Below, piece after piece: positions 7,959 through 16,695 of a DNA stretch of 64,000 nucleotides. Position 1 is the first letter of the stretch. Every line of letters begins with the position of its first letter. The stretch lies in the NCBI GenBank assembly GCA_036555585.1, contig DATBLE010000042.1, positions 1-64,000 of the forward strand, given 5' to 3'. A program made the translations under genes and the position numbers. The notes beneath the pieces were generated by a model that did not search any database, was not told where the DNA came from, and was given only the letters and a program-made list of their open reading frames with translations. This stretch comes from DATBLE01 sp036555585. Its GTDB lineage: Bacteria > Actinomycetota > Thermoleophilia > Gaiellales > Gaiellaceae.

Positions 7959-8686
7959 CCCTCTTCCAGCGCTGCCAGGAGCTCGGCCGAAGCGCGGGCG
8001 ACCCTGGGCACGACGCCCAGCTCGCGCAGGAGCTCGCTTGCGGCCTCCATCTCGTCGACCCGCCGGGCGGCATGGCGCTCGCTGCCCTCCAGGAGGCGGT
8101 CGAGCAGCGGCCGGCCGATCACCCCGGCGATCTCGTCGGCCAGCCAGTCGGCGCACCCTGCGACCTCGGCCGCGCGCATGCTCTCGACCGCGGAGGCGGC
8201 GACGCCCTTCATGAACACCGAGCGGACGAGCTTCATCGCCGCCGCGTCGCCGGGCTGCTGCGAGACCACGCGCACCGGCATGCCGAGCGGGCCGAGCGCG
8301 TCCGCGAACGCCTGCGCCGCCGGCCCCGAGGCGAGGGCGGGGGTCGCGAGCCCCTTCGCGGGCACGACGCCGAGGAGCGCGACGTCGGCGAAACGGTCGC
8401 CGACCACCGCAGCCAGCTCGCGCTTCAGCGCGGGCGCCGCGGTGTTCAGGTCCGCGTAGACCGCTTCCGCACCGAGCGACGGCGACGCGTCCCTGGCCGC
8501 CCCCAGGGCGACCGATGCCGCGTTCACGCTGAGCACGACCTCCGCGCCGGCCGTCGCGGTCGCCGCATCCGCCGCCGACTCGGGCACCGCGGGGTCGTAG
8601 CCGCGCACCTCGACCCCGGCCGCGCGGAGATCTGCCGCGAGCCGACCGCCCGCCTCGCCCAGGCCGAGGACCGCGAAGACGGTCAG
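7943..8686 (-). CDS. NAD(P)-dependent 6-phosphogluconate-dehydrogenase-like oxidoreductase (DUF1932 C-terminus)
   Basis: A protein of about 247 residues with an N-terminal Rossmann motif VLGLGEAGG, then a helical C-terminal domain. The segment AAAMKLVRSVFMKG contains the likely catalytic Lys of the beta-hydroxyacid dehydrogenase superfamily. The C-terminal half looks like DUF1932. No ATG, GTG or TTG lies in a suitable place. The most likely start is CTG at 8686, right at the TGA of the upstream coxM gene, so the start is uncertain. It is the last gene of the molybdenum hydroxylase operon and may reduce or oxidise a product of that enzyme. The substrate is unknown. Confidence 0.8.
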   Translation of the reverse strand: MTVFAVLGLGEAGGRLAADLRAAGVEVRGYDPAVPESAADAATATAGAEVVLSVNAASVALGAARDASPSLGAEAVYADLNTAAPALKRELAAVVGDRFADVALLGVVPAKGLATPALASGPAAQAFADALGPLGMPVRVVSQQPGDAAAMKLVRSVFMKGVAASAVESMRAAEVAGCADWLADEIAGVIGRPLLDRLLEGSERHAARRVDEMEAASELLRELGVVPRVARASAELLAALEEGQAEA

Positions 8687-9492
8687 ATCTGTTCGAGCGC
8701 CTGCCGGGTCAGCACCCGCGCCAGGTGGGCGCGGTACTCGGCGCTGCCGCTGACGTCGCTCGGCGGGTCCGCGCCCTCCGCCGCGTGGGCCGCCGCGTCG
8801 GCGGGGGAAGCACCTCCGGCCACCGCCTGCTCGACCGCGCGGGCCCGAAGAGGCGTCGCGCCCATCCCGGCCATGCCCACCTGTACCCCGCCGTTCGTCC
8901 GCACGGCGGCGACGGCGACGGTCGCCCAGTCCTGCGCGCGGCGCACGTGCTTCAGGTAGCGGCCGCCCTCGAGCTTGGGGACGCGCAGCTCGGTCAGCAC
9001 CTCGTGCGGCCCCAGCGCCGTCTCGAACGGGCCGGTGAAGAACTCGGAGCCCGGGATCGTGTGCTCGCCGTCCGGCCCGCGGGCGACGAAGTCGGCGTCG
9101 AGCGTGAGCAGGATCGTGCCCAGGTCGGACGCGGGGTCTCCGTGGGCGACCGAGCCGCCGATCGTGCCGCGGTGGCGCACCTGGGGATCGCCGACGTTGC
9201 CCGCCACGCGGGCCATCAGGCCGCAGCCGGCCGCGAGCACCGGATCGAGCGCGAGGTCGGCATGGCGGCTGAGCGCGCCGATCGCGATCCGGTCGCCGTC
9301 CTCCCGCACGTAGCGCAGGTCTTCGACCCGGCCGATGTCGACGAGCAGCGCAGGCCGCGCGAACCGCAGCTTGAGCAGCGGGAGGAGGGAGTGGCCGCCG
9401 GCGATCAGCTTGGCGTCGTCCGTCCCCCGCAGCAGCTCGATCGCCTCGTCGACGGAGCCGGCGCGCTCGTACTCGAAGGCCGCGGGGATCAT
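8683..9492 (-). CDS. coxM: FAD-binding medium subunit of a molybdenum hydroxylase (CoxM family)
   Basis: A 269-residue FAD subunit of the xanthine dehydrogenase/CO dehydrogenase superfamily. The two FAD diphosphate-binding motifs are visible as AGGHSLLPLLKLR near residue 32 and GTIGGSVAHGDPASD near residue 109. It passes electrons from the Mo/Fe-S subunits to an acceptor. The gene follows coxS but is separated from it by the 162-bp inverted-repeat element. Its ATG (9490-9492) lies only two bases outside that element, so its translation-initiation region is largely inside the repeat. The label Cox denotes the fold only; CO oxidation is not implied. Confidence 0.9.
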   Translation of the reverse strand: MIPAAFEYERAGSVDEAIELLRGTDDAKLIAGGHSLLPLLKLRFARPALLVDIGRVEDLRYVREDGDRIAIGALSRHADLALDPVLAAGCGLMARVAGNVGDPQVRHRGTIGGSVAHGDPASDLGTILLTLDADFVARGPDGEHTIPGSEFFTGPFETALGPHEVLTELRVPKLEGGRYLKHVRRAQDWATVAVAAVRTNGGVQVGMAGMGATPLRARAVEQAVAGGASPADAAAHAAEGADPPSDVSGSAEYRAHLARVLTRQALEQI

Positions 9493-9494
9493 TC

Positions 9495-9656
9495 GTGACC
9501 CGTCCAGTAATGCCGCCGATGCTCTGGGCCGCTAGCACCAAGCGATGCAAGGACGCAGGGAGCGTCCATAGGTGCACCTATGGACGCGACTGAGGACGCC
9601 GCAGCGCGCCGCGTGATAGCGGGCGAGAGCGCGGTATGCATTGCTGGATGGGTCAC
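9495..9656. repeat. 162-bp imperfect inverted-repeat element (MITE-like) between coxS and coxM
   Basis: The whole spacer is one large imperfect palindrome centred near 9575. Its outer arms GTGACCC(G/A)TCCAG (from 9495) and the complementary copy ending at 9656 match over about 20 bases with two mismatches. The centre (9562-9587) is a perfect 26-base palindrome whose left half is GCGTCCATAGGTG. Intermediate parts are partly complementary. The element carries the coxS stop codon in its right arm and ends two bases before the coxM ATG. No ORF is present. It could be a miniature inverted-repeat transposable element or a long RNA hairpin that adjusts subunit ratio. Confidence 0.8.
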
Positions 9657-10114
9657 TTGCCTGCCCTCGCCGCCGCCTGCACCGCCTTGGCGATGTTGTG
9701 GTAGCCGGTGCAGCGGCAGAGGTTGCCCTCGAGGCCCAGCCGGATCTCCTCCTCGGACGGGCTCGGGTTCTCCTTCAGCAGCGACACCGTCGCCATCACG
9801 AAGCCCGGGGTGCAGTAGCCGCACTGGAGCGCGTGGTTCTCGTGGAACGCCTGCTGCACGGGATGCAGCTCGCCGTCGCCCGCGAGGCCCTCGATCGTCG
9901 TCACCTCGTGCCCGTCCGCCTGCACGGCGAGCACGGTGCACGACTTGACCGACTCGCCGTCGAGCAGCACCGTGCACGCGCCGCACGACGTCGTGTCGCA
10001 CCCCACGTTCGTCCCCTTCAACCCGAGCTGCTCGCGCAGGAAGTAGACGAGCAGCGTGCGCGGCTCGACGTCCGCGTCGTGCTTCGTCCCGTTGACGGTG
10101 ATGGAGATCTTCAC
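9653..10114 (-). CDS. coxS: [2Fe-2S] small subunit of a molybdenum hydroxylase (CoxS family)
   Basis: A 153-residue protein of normal family length. The plant-type ferredoxin cluster is GCDTTSCGACTVLLDG near residues 38-53, with a further Cys in VKSCTVLA. The second cluster in the helical C-terminal half uses CGYCTPG and CRCTGY. It relays electrons between the molybdopterin subunit and the FAD subunit. The GTG start at 10114 overlaps the coxL stop as GTGA. The TGA stop lies within the arm of the inverted-repeat element. Confidence 0.93.
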   Translation of the reverse strand: MKISITVNGTKHDADVEPRTLLVYFLREQLGLKGTNVGCDTTSCGACTVLLDGESVKSCTVLAVQADGHEVTTIEGLAGDGELHPVQQAFHENHALQCGYCTPGFVMATVSLLKENPSPSEEEIRLGLEGNLCRCTGYHNIAKAVQAAARAGK

Positions 10115-12381
10115 GCCTTCGCCTCCTCGAGCGCGCGCCAGACGTTCTCGCCGTTGGCCGGCATGTCCACCTGCTTGACCCCGAACGGCGCCAGCGCGTC
10201 GACGACCGCGTTGTAGACGGCCGGCGTCGACCCGATCGTGCCCGACTCGCCGATCCCCTTGGCGCCGAGTGGGTTCGCGGGCGTCGGAGTCTCCATCTCG
10301 ACCGTCTCCCACGACGGCAGCTCGGCGGCCGAGGGGAACGCGTACGAGACGAAGTTCCCGGTCAGCGGCGTCCCGTCCTCGCCGAAGGTGTAGCTCTCGT
10401 AGAGCGCCTGCGAGACGCCGATGCCGACGCCGCCGTGCACCTGCCCCTCGGCGAGCAGCGGGTTGACGATGGTGCCGGCGTCGTCGACGCAGACCATCCG
10501 CTGCAGCTCGACCACGCCCGTCTCGGTGTCGACCTCGACGACGGCGACGTGGGTGCCGAACGGGAAGGTGGGCTGCCCCTTGAACTCGTTCGCCGCCTTC
10601 AGCTCCGCCAGCCGGTCGTCACCCGCCGCCCGCGCCGCCAGCTCCTCCCAGGACAGGGAGGGGTCGGGCGTGCCGGCGACGTGGAAGCGGCCGAGCCCCC
10701 TGTCGAGCACGACGTCCTCCGGGTTCGCCTCCAGGTAGTCGGCGACGAGCTGCCTCGCCTGGTCGACGACGGTGTCCGCGGCCGCGCCCGAGGCGGTTCC
10801 GCCGATCTGGAGCGACTTCGAGCCGTACGTGCCCGTGCCGGTCGCCACCTCGTCGGTGTCGCCCTTGTGCACGGTCACCTTCTCCAGCGGGAGGCCGAGC
10901 CGGTCGGCGACCACCATCGCGAAGCTGGTCTCGTGCCCCTGGCCGTGGGAGAACGAGCCGGTGCGGACGATCGCGCCGCCGTCCTCGGTGATCTCGACCT
11001 CGCCGAGCTCGCCCTCCCCGAGCGGGTTGGTGATCTCCACGTAGGAGGAGAGGCCGATCCCGAGCTGCCTGGTTTCGCCCTCGTCCCGCCGCCGCTTCTG
11101 CTCCGCGCGCAGCTCGTCGTAGCCGGCCGCGCGCAGCGCGAGGTCGAGCGCGCCCGTGTAGTCGCCCGAGTCGTAGGTCGCGCCCGACTGGGTCTTGTGC
11201 GGGAACTCGCCGACGTAGTTCAGGCGCCGCACCTCGGCGGGATCCAGCCCGGCCTCGGCGGCGAAGCGGTCGATCGCGCACTCGATCACCTGGATCGCCT
11301 CGGGCCGGCCGGCGCCGCGGAAGGCCGCGATCTGCGTGGTGTTGGTGACCACCGTCGTGCCCTCCGCCTCGAGCCGCGGGATGTCGTACACGCCGCTCGA
11401 CATCAGCGTGGTCAGGCCGGCGAGGATGGCGCCGAGCGTCGGGTAGGCGCCGCAGTCGGCGAGGACGTCGAGCTTGTAGGCGAGCACCTTGCCGTCCTTC
11501 GTGCCGCCGATCGTGTAGCTCAGCTGCATCGCGCGGCCGTGCGGCAGGGCGAGCATGCTCTCGCTGCGCGTCTCGGTCCAGCGGGTGGGACGGCCGAGCT
11601 CGCGCGCCAGCCAGCAGACCAGGATCTCCTCCGTCAGCCCGCTCGAGGAGACGATCTTCGCCCCGAACCCGCCGCCGACGTCGGGCGCGATCACGCGTAC
11701 CTGGGCCGGCTCCAGGCCGAGCATCCCGGCGACCGCGTCGCGGTCCTGGTGCGGCGTCTGGGTGCTCAGCCAGACGGTCAACCTCCCGTCCTCGAACTTC
11801 GCGGCGGTCGAGCGCGGCTCCAGCGGGCACGGCGCCATCCGCTGGCTGAGCAGCGAGCCGGAGGCGGTCACCTCGCAGCCCTCGAAGAGATCGTCCGCGT
11901 TCGCAGCCGGCGGCTGCGTCCGGGCGGCGACGTTCGTCCCCGTGCCGGGAAAGAGCAGCGTCTCGTCGTTCAGCGCCTCGGCCGGCTCGACCACCACCGG
12001 CAGCGGGTCGTAGTCGACCATGACCAGCTCGGCCGCATCGGCGCCGGTCGCCCGATCGTCGCTGACGACGACGGCGACGATCTCGCCGACGAAGCGCACG
12101 ACGTCCTTCGCCACCACGGGCCGGCCCATGTCCTGCGGAAAGCCGAACGGGGGCGGCCCGAACAGCGGCAGGTCGATGTCCGCGGCTGTGAGGACCTTGA
12201 CGCCCGGGAGCGCCTCGGCCGCGCTCGTGTCGATGCCGTCGATCTTCGCGTGCGCGAGCAGGGAGCGCACGAACGTGATCTGGGCGGCGCCCTCGAGCTG
12301 GACGTTCTCGACGTACGTGCCGCGGCCGCGCAGGAAGCGGTCGTCTTCGGTCCGCAGCACCCGGTTGCCGAGGATGCTCAC
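10111..12381 (-). CDS. coxL: Molybdopterin-binding large subunit of an aldehyde/xanthine-type hydroxylase (CoxL family)
   Basis: A 756-residue molybdenum hydroxylase catalytic subunit and the first gene of its operon. The N-terminal domain starts with RVLRTEDDRFLRGRGTYV. Mo-cofactor motifs include GGGFGAK near residue 238 and AAFRGAGRPEA near residue 350. Near the end is the catalytic-Glu region LGAKGIGESGTIG. True form I CO dehydrogenase carries AYxCSFR at the active-site loop. Here it is the form II-like xRGAGR, so CO is probably not the substrate. Aldehydes, N-heterocycles or other aromatic compounds are possible. The gene order L-S-M differs from the common M-S-L order. ATG start at 12381; the 73-base spacer to the upstream E1 gene probably holds the promoter. 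Confidence 0.9.
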   Translation of the reverse strand: MSILGNRVLRTEDDRFLRGRGTYVENVQLEGAAQITFVRSLLAHAKIDGIDTSAAEALPGVKVLTAADIDLPLFGPPPFGFPQDMGRPVVAKDVVRFVGEIVAVVVSDDRATGADAAELVMVDYDPLPVVVEPAEALNDETLLFPGTGTNVAARTQPPAANADDLFEGCEVTASGSLLSQRMAPCPLEPRSTAAKFEDGRLTVWLSTQTPHQDRDAVAGMLGLEPAQVRVIAPDVGGGFGAKIVSSSGLTEEILVCWLARELGRPTRWTETRSESMLALPHGRAMQLSYTIGGTKDGKVLAYKLDVLADCGAYPTLGAILAGLTTLMSSGVYDIPRLEAEGTTVVTNTTQIAAFRGAGRPEAIQVIECAIDRFAAEAGLDPAEVRRLNYVGEFPHKTQSGATYDSGDYTGALDLALRAAGYDELRAEQKRRRDEGETRQLGIGLSSYVEITNPLGEGELGEVEITEDGGAIVRTGSFSHGQGHETSFAMVVADRLGLPLEKVTVHKGDTDEVATGTGTYGSKSLQIGGTASGAAADTVVDQARQLVADYLEANPEDVVLDRGLGRFHVAGTPDPSLSWEELAARAAGDDRLAELKAANEFKGQPTFPFGTHVAVVEVDTETGVVELQRMVCVDDAGTIVNPLLAEGQVHGGVGIGVSQALYESYTFGEDGTPLTGNFVSYAFPSAAELPSWETVEMETPTPANPLGAKGIGESGTIGSTPAVYNAVVDALAPFGVKQVDMPANGENVWRALEEAKA

Positions 12382-12454
12382 GCGGGGGAGCCTATAACCC
12401 CGCGCGTGCCCGAGTCGAGACGACGGTTCGGATAGTCGAACGCCGGGGACGCGG

Positions 12455-13417
12455 CTACGCGTAGACGCCGTCGACGAGGGAGGCAGGCTCCGGCAGAGGT
12501 GATGCCTCCGCCCGTCTCAGCGCGTCGGCCAGCAGCGCCTTCACCTCGGCGCGAAGGTCCTCGTCCTCGGCCTCCGTGAAGTCGACGTTCTCGGCGAGCC
12601 AGAGCCGGTAGCGCCAGACCGGGTCGCGTTCCTCCCAGGCCGACAGCAGCTCACGCGGGACGTAGGACGCGTCGTCGTGGACGGCGTGACCCTCCATGCG
12701 CAGCGTCAGCGACTCGATCAGCGTCGGCCCTCCGCCGGCTCGCGCCTGCTCGATCGCCCGCTTCGCCTCGCGGTAGACGGCGAGCACGTCGGTGCCGTCC
12801 ACCGTGACCCCTCCGAACCCGTACGCCCGAGCCCGGTCGGACAACCGCTCCGCTGCGTACTCGAGATGCGTCGGCGTCGAGTACGCCCACTGGTTGTTGT
12901 CGCAGACGAAGACGACCGGCAGGCGATGGACGCCCGCGAAGTTCATCGCCTCGTGGCAGTCGCCCCTCGCCGACGAGCCCTCGCCGAACCAGCCCACCGC
13001 GACGCGGCTCTCGCTGCGAATCCGGAAGGCGAGCCCGCAGCCGACGACGACCGGAAGCATCGCCGGGAGATGGCTGACGATCGTGATCTGGCCGCGTTCG
13101 AGCTCGCCGAAGTGGACGTTCCCGTCACGACCGCGCGAGGGGCCGTCGGCGCGACCGAGGTAGTTGGCGAAGATCCGCCACGGCTCCGTCCCGCGGACGA
13201 TGTGCACGCCCAGGTTCCGGTGCAGGGGCGCTCCGACGTCCGCCGTCCCCATCGCCGCAGCCACGCCGACCGACCCTGCCTCGTTCCCGCGGCCGGTGTA
13301 GAACGACCCCGGGATCTTCCCCTGCTTGTAGAGGACATGGCCCATCTCCTCCAGGCCGCGCGTCGTCAGCATCGACCGGTAGAGCGAGACCAGCTCGTCG
13401 CGGCCCAGATCCTCCAC
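12455..13417 (-). CDS. Orphan TPP-dependent dehydrogenase E1 alpha subunit
   Basis: A 320-residue E1 alpha (pyruvate/2-oxoacid/acetoin dehydrogenase type). The TPP motif appears as GEGSSARGDCHEAMN near residues 140-155 and ends with CDNNQWA. GEG replaces the more usual GDG. Family segments FYTGRGNEAG and RMEGHAVHDD are present. E1 alpha subunits decarboxylate 2-oxoacids and need a beta partner to form the active site. No beta gene is adjacent, and the nearest one lies at 19601-20581. The start is GTG at 13417. Confidence 0.85.
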   Translation of the reverse strand: MEDLGRDELVSLYRSMLTTRGLEEMGHVLYKQGKIPGSFYTGRGNEAGSVGVAAAMGTADVGAPLHRNLGVHIVRGTEPWRIFANYLGRADGPSRGRDGNVHFGELERGQITIVSHLPAMLPVVVGCGLAFRIRSESRVAVGWFGEGSSARGDCHEAMNFAGVHRLPVVFVCDNNQWAYSTPTHLEYAAERLSDRARAYGFGGVTVDGTDVLAVYREAKRAIEQARAGGGPTLIESLTLRMEGHAVHDDASYVPRELLSAWEERDPVWRYRLWLAENVDFTEAEDEDLRAEVKALLADALRRAEASPLPEPASLVDGVYA

Positions 13418-13435
13418 CGGCCGATCGTATGGTGT

Positions 13436-14848
13436 CTAGCGTGCGAGGGCCGGCTCGCCCGCCTCTCTGCTCGGCGCGATGTTCTGGTTCAGGCGGAAGA
13501 GGTTGTCCGGGTCGTACGCGTCCTTCAGCGCCACGAGGCGGCGGTACGTCTCCTCGCCGTAAGCGCTGCGGACGCGGTCGGCCTCCGGGGTGAAGTTGAG
13601 GTAGGCGGCACCGGTCCCGAACGGCCGCATCGCCTCGGCGAACGCGCGGCTCGCGGCGATCAGCCGCTCGTCGTCGGCCGGGTCCTGCCACACCGAGATC
13701 GGGTGGAAGAGGTAACTCGCGTGGCGTTGCGAGAAGGCGGTCGCGCCGTCGGGCACGGCGTCGACCGCCTGCCCGATACGGAAGAGGACCATCTGGCTGA
13801 GCGGCATCCCCGCCTCGGTCGCCGCCGGCGCCTGCTCGAGGAACGTGGCGATCGCGCCGTCCGGCAGCCCGTCCAGGTACTCGCCGCGCCAGTAGCTCCG
13901 CATCCCGGGCGGCGCGAACGGGTCGAGCGCCGCCTGGAACGCCGTGTAGGGCATCGGCTCGATGTGGTCGACGTCGGGACGGAGCTCTTTCAGCGGCCGC
14001 GCCGCGCGTGCGCCGTCGTCGGGATCGCCCACGTAGAGGAACGCGATCCCCACCGCGGTCCGGCCCCTGAGGTGCTCGGGCACGAACGGGGCAGGCGGAG
14101 CCGTGATCACCACGCAGGCGCTCGCGACCTCGTCGGGCGCCTCGCCGGCGTAGTCGCGCCAGGCGGGCAGCACCTCGGCCGCGCGCTCGAACGGCCAGAG
14201 CGCGAGCCCCGCGTACACCGTCGGCCCGAGCTCGTGCAGGCGAAGCTCGAACTCGGTCACGATCCCGAAGTTCCCGCCGCCGCCGCGCAGTCCCCAGAAC
14301 AGGTCCTCGTTCTCCTGCTCGCTCGCGGTGACGACGCTCCCGTCGGCGAGGACGACCTCGGCGGAGACCAGGTTGTCGCAGGCGAGGCCGTGCTTGCTGG
14401 ACGTCCAGCCGTAGCCGCCGCCCAGCGTGAAGCCGCCGATGCCGGTGGTCGTGACGCGGCCTCCCGGGGTGTGCAGGCCGTGTGCCTGTGTTGCCGCGTC
14501 GAGCTCGCCCCAGAGGACGCCGCCGCCGGCGCGCACCGTCCGCCCGTCCGGGTCGACGCCGATGCGCTTCAGGCCGCCGAGGTCGACCACGAGCCCGTCG
14601 TCGCAGACGCCCAGCCCGACGACGCTGTGCCCGCCGCAGCGCACTGCCAGGGGGAGCCCGTGCTCGCGGACGAAGTTGACGGCGATCGCGACGTCGGCAG
14701 TCGTGCGGCAGACCGCGACGGCTGCCGGACGCCGGTCGACCATGGCGTTGAAGACCGTCCGGGCGTCGTCGTAGCGCTCGTCGCCGGGCACGATCAGCTC
14801 GCCGGAGATCACCTGCCGTAGCTCGTCGAAGGGGCTGTTCGCATGCAT
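13436..14848 (-). CDS. FAD-linked berberine-bridge-like oxidase
   Basis: A 470-residue FAD_binding_4/BBE-type oxidoreductase. The covalent FAD histidine is in RCGGHSVVG (His near residue 74). FAD-binding stretches TTTGIGGFTLGGGYGW and LRGGGGNFGIVTEFE follow. The C-terminal BBE segment is DPDNLFRLNQNI. The second FAD-linking Cys of bicovalent enzymes is absent (GGRVTTTG), so a single His linkage is likely. Such enzymes oxidise sugars, alcohols or alkaloid-like compounds with O2. There is no signal peptide. It lies 18 bases downstream of nothing co-directional except E1 alpha, which it may precede in one transcript. Confidence 0.88.
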   Translation of the reverse strand: MHANSPFDELRQVISGELIVPGDERYDDARTVFNAMVDRRPAAVAVCRTTADVAIAVNFVREHGLPLAVRCGGHSVVGLGVCDDGLVVDLGGLKRIGVDPDGRTVRAGGGVLWGELDAATQAHGLHTPGGRVTTTGIGGFTLGGGYGWTSSKHGLACDNLVSAEVVLADGSVVTASEQENEDLFWGLRGGGGNFGIVTEFELRLHELGPTVYAGLALWPFERAAEVLPAWRDYAGEAPDEVASACVVITAPPAPFVPEHLRGRTAVGIAFLYVGDPDDGARAARPLKELRPDVDHIEPMPYTAFQAALDPFAPPGMRSYWRGEYLDGLPDGAIATFLEQAPAATEAGMPLSQMVLFRIGQAVDAVPDGATAFSQRHASYLFHPISVWQDPADDERLIAASRAFAEAMRPFGTGAAYLNFTPEADRVRSAYGEETYRRLVALKDAYDPDNLFRLNQNIAPSREAGEPALAR

Positions 14849-14955
14849 CTCTCCTCCTCGGTTCGGGTTCGTCCCGGCACAGCGTGCAACCGCGGCGAGC
14901 CGCCGGCGTCGGCCGTTCGGGCCAACCTCCGCGGTGGCCCGAACGGGCCAGGCCG

Positions 14956-16599
14956 CTACCCGGTCAGGCCGTGTCTCGCGGCGTATGCGGCGGCCGCCGC
15001 GCGGGAGGAGAGCCGGAGCTTGACGAGGATGTTCGCGACGTGCCGGTGCACCGTGTGCTCGCTCAGGGTCAGGCGCGACGCGATCTGCTTGTTGCTCAGC
15101 CCCTCGGCGACGAGTCGGAGCACCTCCGACTCGCGCGCCGTTAGTACCGGGCGCCCGCCGGTCGGGGCGCCGGCCTCCAGCGCCTCCGCCCGCCGCTCGT
15201 CCGCCTGCGCCCCGAGCGCCGCGAACCGCTCCCGCGCCCGACCGAGCTCACGCCGGGCATCGGGCTCCCGTCCGAGCTCGCGCAGGGCTCTCGCCAGCGC
15301 AACCCGCGCGCGGGCGGCCTCGAAGGGCAGCCCGGCCCGGCCGAGCAGTCGGGCGGCGTCCTCGAACGCCTCCCGCGCTTCCTCGAGGCCGCCCGCGGCC
15401 GCCAGTGCATGCCCCTCGGCCTGGCGGGCGGCCCCGAGCAGCGGATCGGTGCCCGCCGCCTCCGCGATCGAGCGCAGCTCCTCCACGGCGGCAGCCGCCT
15501 CGTCCGCCCGGCCGGCCGTCGCGTGCGCCTCCGCCAGCAGCTCGAGCCCGGGCGCCCGCTCGGTCTTCGCCGCGCCCAGCAACCTCAGGTAGCCGGCGGC
15601 CTCGTCGACGGCGGCGGCGGTGTCGCCTCGCTCCAGCGCGATCGCCGACCGGGCGAGGAGGGCGATCGGGTGATGCTCGGCCTGCGCGCTCAGCGCCAGA
15701 GCCTCGTCCGTCCGCCCCTGCCGCCGGCGCAGCTCGGCGAGCCGCGCAAAGGCGTCGCGCGCCTCCGCCGGGCGAGCAGCCAGCACCGCGGCGGCGTCGC
15801 TGAGCACCACCTCTGCCTGAGCCCAGTCGCCGCGCAGGACGAGCACCGACCCGTAGTGGGCGCGGCAGACCGACCTCAGCGCGCGGACGTTCCAGCCCTC
15901 CGCCATCCGAGCCACCCGCTCGCACCACTGGCCTGCCCGCTCCAGGTCGCGGACCCGCTCGCAGGCGAAGATCAGGTAGCAGCAGGAGAAGCCGATCGCC
16001 ACCGGGTCGCGCATCTCGCCGGCCGTGGCCGCCGCCGTCGCCTCGTCCAGCCGGGCCATGCCCTCCGCGATCGCGCCCTGGCTGACGCGGGCGAGGCCGT
16101 CCAGCGCCGTCGCTGTCATCTCCAGGTCGACGTCGCCCAGCTCGCGGCCGAGCGCCTCGGCCTCGGCGCACCGCTCGCGCGCGAGCGCGGCGTCCGCCGG
16201 GAGGGCGAACGACGCCTCCCGCAGGGCCAGCCAGCCCCGCTCGCGGGTCGGCTCGCAGCCCTCGAGCAGCCGCCGGGCGCGCGCGAGCCACCCGTCGGCG
16301 ACCGCTCGCTCGCCCCGGAACGCCCGGTAGTCCCAGGCCAGCGCGATCGCGACCCGCGCCGCGTCGACGGGGCGCTCCGCCGCGCGGTACCCGGCGTAGG
16401 CGCGCTCGCGGACGTCGAGCGCGAGCTCGGCTTCGTCGAGGAAGAACGCGGCAGTCGCGAGGCCCTCCAGGCCCTCGGGCGTCTCCCGTGCCTCGAGCGC
16501 CTGCGAGAAGAGCCTCCGCGCCGACTCCCAGTCGACGGCGCGGAGCGCCTCGTTCCCCTGCGCGAGCAGCTCGTCCGGCGTCCTTGTCTCGTGCGTCAT
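14956..16599 (-). CDS. LuxR-type transcriptional regulator with TPR-like sensor region
   Basis: A 547-residue regulator. The C-terminal 65 residues are a LuxR/GerE helix-turn-helix: LTARESEVLRLVAEGLSNKQ, then TVHRHVANILVKL. Residues 1-470 are alanine-rich helical repeats resembling TPR units, starting with AQGNEALRAVDWESARRLF. No P-loop ATPase domain precedes the repeats, so it is shorter than the MalT/LAL group. It is divergent from the HTH/nucleotidyltransferase pair and upstream of the BBE oxidase, which it may regulate. ATG start at 16599. Confidence 0.85.
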   Translation of the reverse strand: MTHETRTPDELLAQGNEALRAVDWESARRLFSQALEARETPEGLEGLATAAFFLDEAELALDVRERAYAGYRAAERPVDAARVAIALAWDYRAFRGERAVADGWLARARRLLEGCEPTRERGWLALREASFALPADAALARERCAEAEALGRELGDVDLEMTATALDGLARVSQGAIAEGMARLDEATAAATAGEMRDPVAIGFSCCYLIFACERVRDLERAGQWCERVARMAEGWNVRALRSVCRAHYGSVLVLRGDWAQAEVVLSDAAAVLAARPAEARDAFARLAELRRRQGRTDEALALSAQAEHHPIALLARSAIALERGDTAAAVDEAAGYLRLLGAAKTERAPGLELLAEAHATAGRADEAAAAVEELRSIAEAAGTDPLLGAARQAEGHALAAAGGLEEAREAFEDAARLLGRAGLPFEAARARVALARALRELGREPDARRELGRARERFAALGAQADERRAEALEAGAPTGGRPVLTARESEVLRLVAEGLSNKQIASRLTLSEHTVHRHVANILVKLRLSSRAAAAAYAARHGLTG

Positions 16600-16648
16600 C
16601 TCCGGTCGAAGTCTGGCTCAATCGCGCCAACTGGCTCTCGCCTACAAA

Positions 16649-16675
16649 TTGGAGGAATCGACTCGAATTCGCCAA
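16649..16675. promoter_or_regulatory. 27-base dyad, candidate operator of the HTH/nucleotidyltransferase pair
   Basis: TTGG at 16649 and CCAA at 16675 bound an imperfect palindrome in which 10 of 13 base pairs match around a central C at 16662. The inner core is TCGACTCGA. A -10-like TAATGAT follows immediately, and the HTH gene starts 20 bases later. It would suit autoregulation by the HTH protein or control of the divergent LuxR gene. The evidence is symmetry and position only. Confidence 0.45.
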
Positions 16676-16695
16676 GTTAATGATAGCCTGGGCCG

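Noticed and set aside
10111..12381. Calling the CoxLSM-like genes an aerobic CO dehydrogenase
   Set aside because: The active-site loop reads AFRGAGR, not the AYxCSFR of form I CO dehydrogenase, so only the hydroxylase superfamily is supported.
10435..12435. Long plus-strand open frame opposite coxL
   Set aside because: It has no family motif, is Arg/Val/Leu-rich low-complexity sequence, and is the antisense shadow of a well-supported gene.
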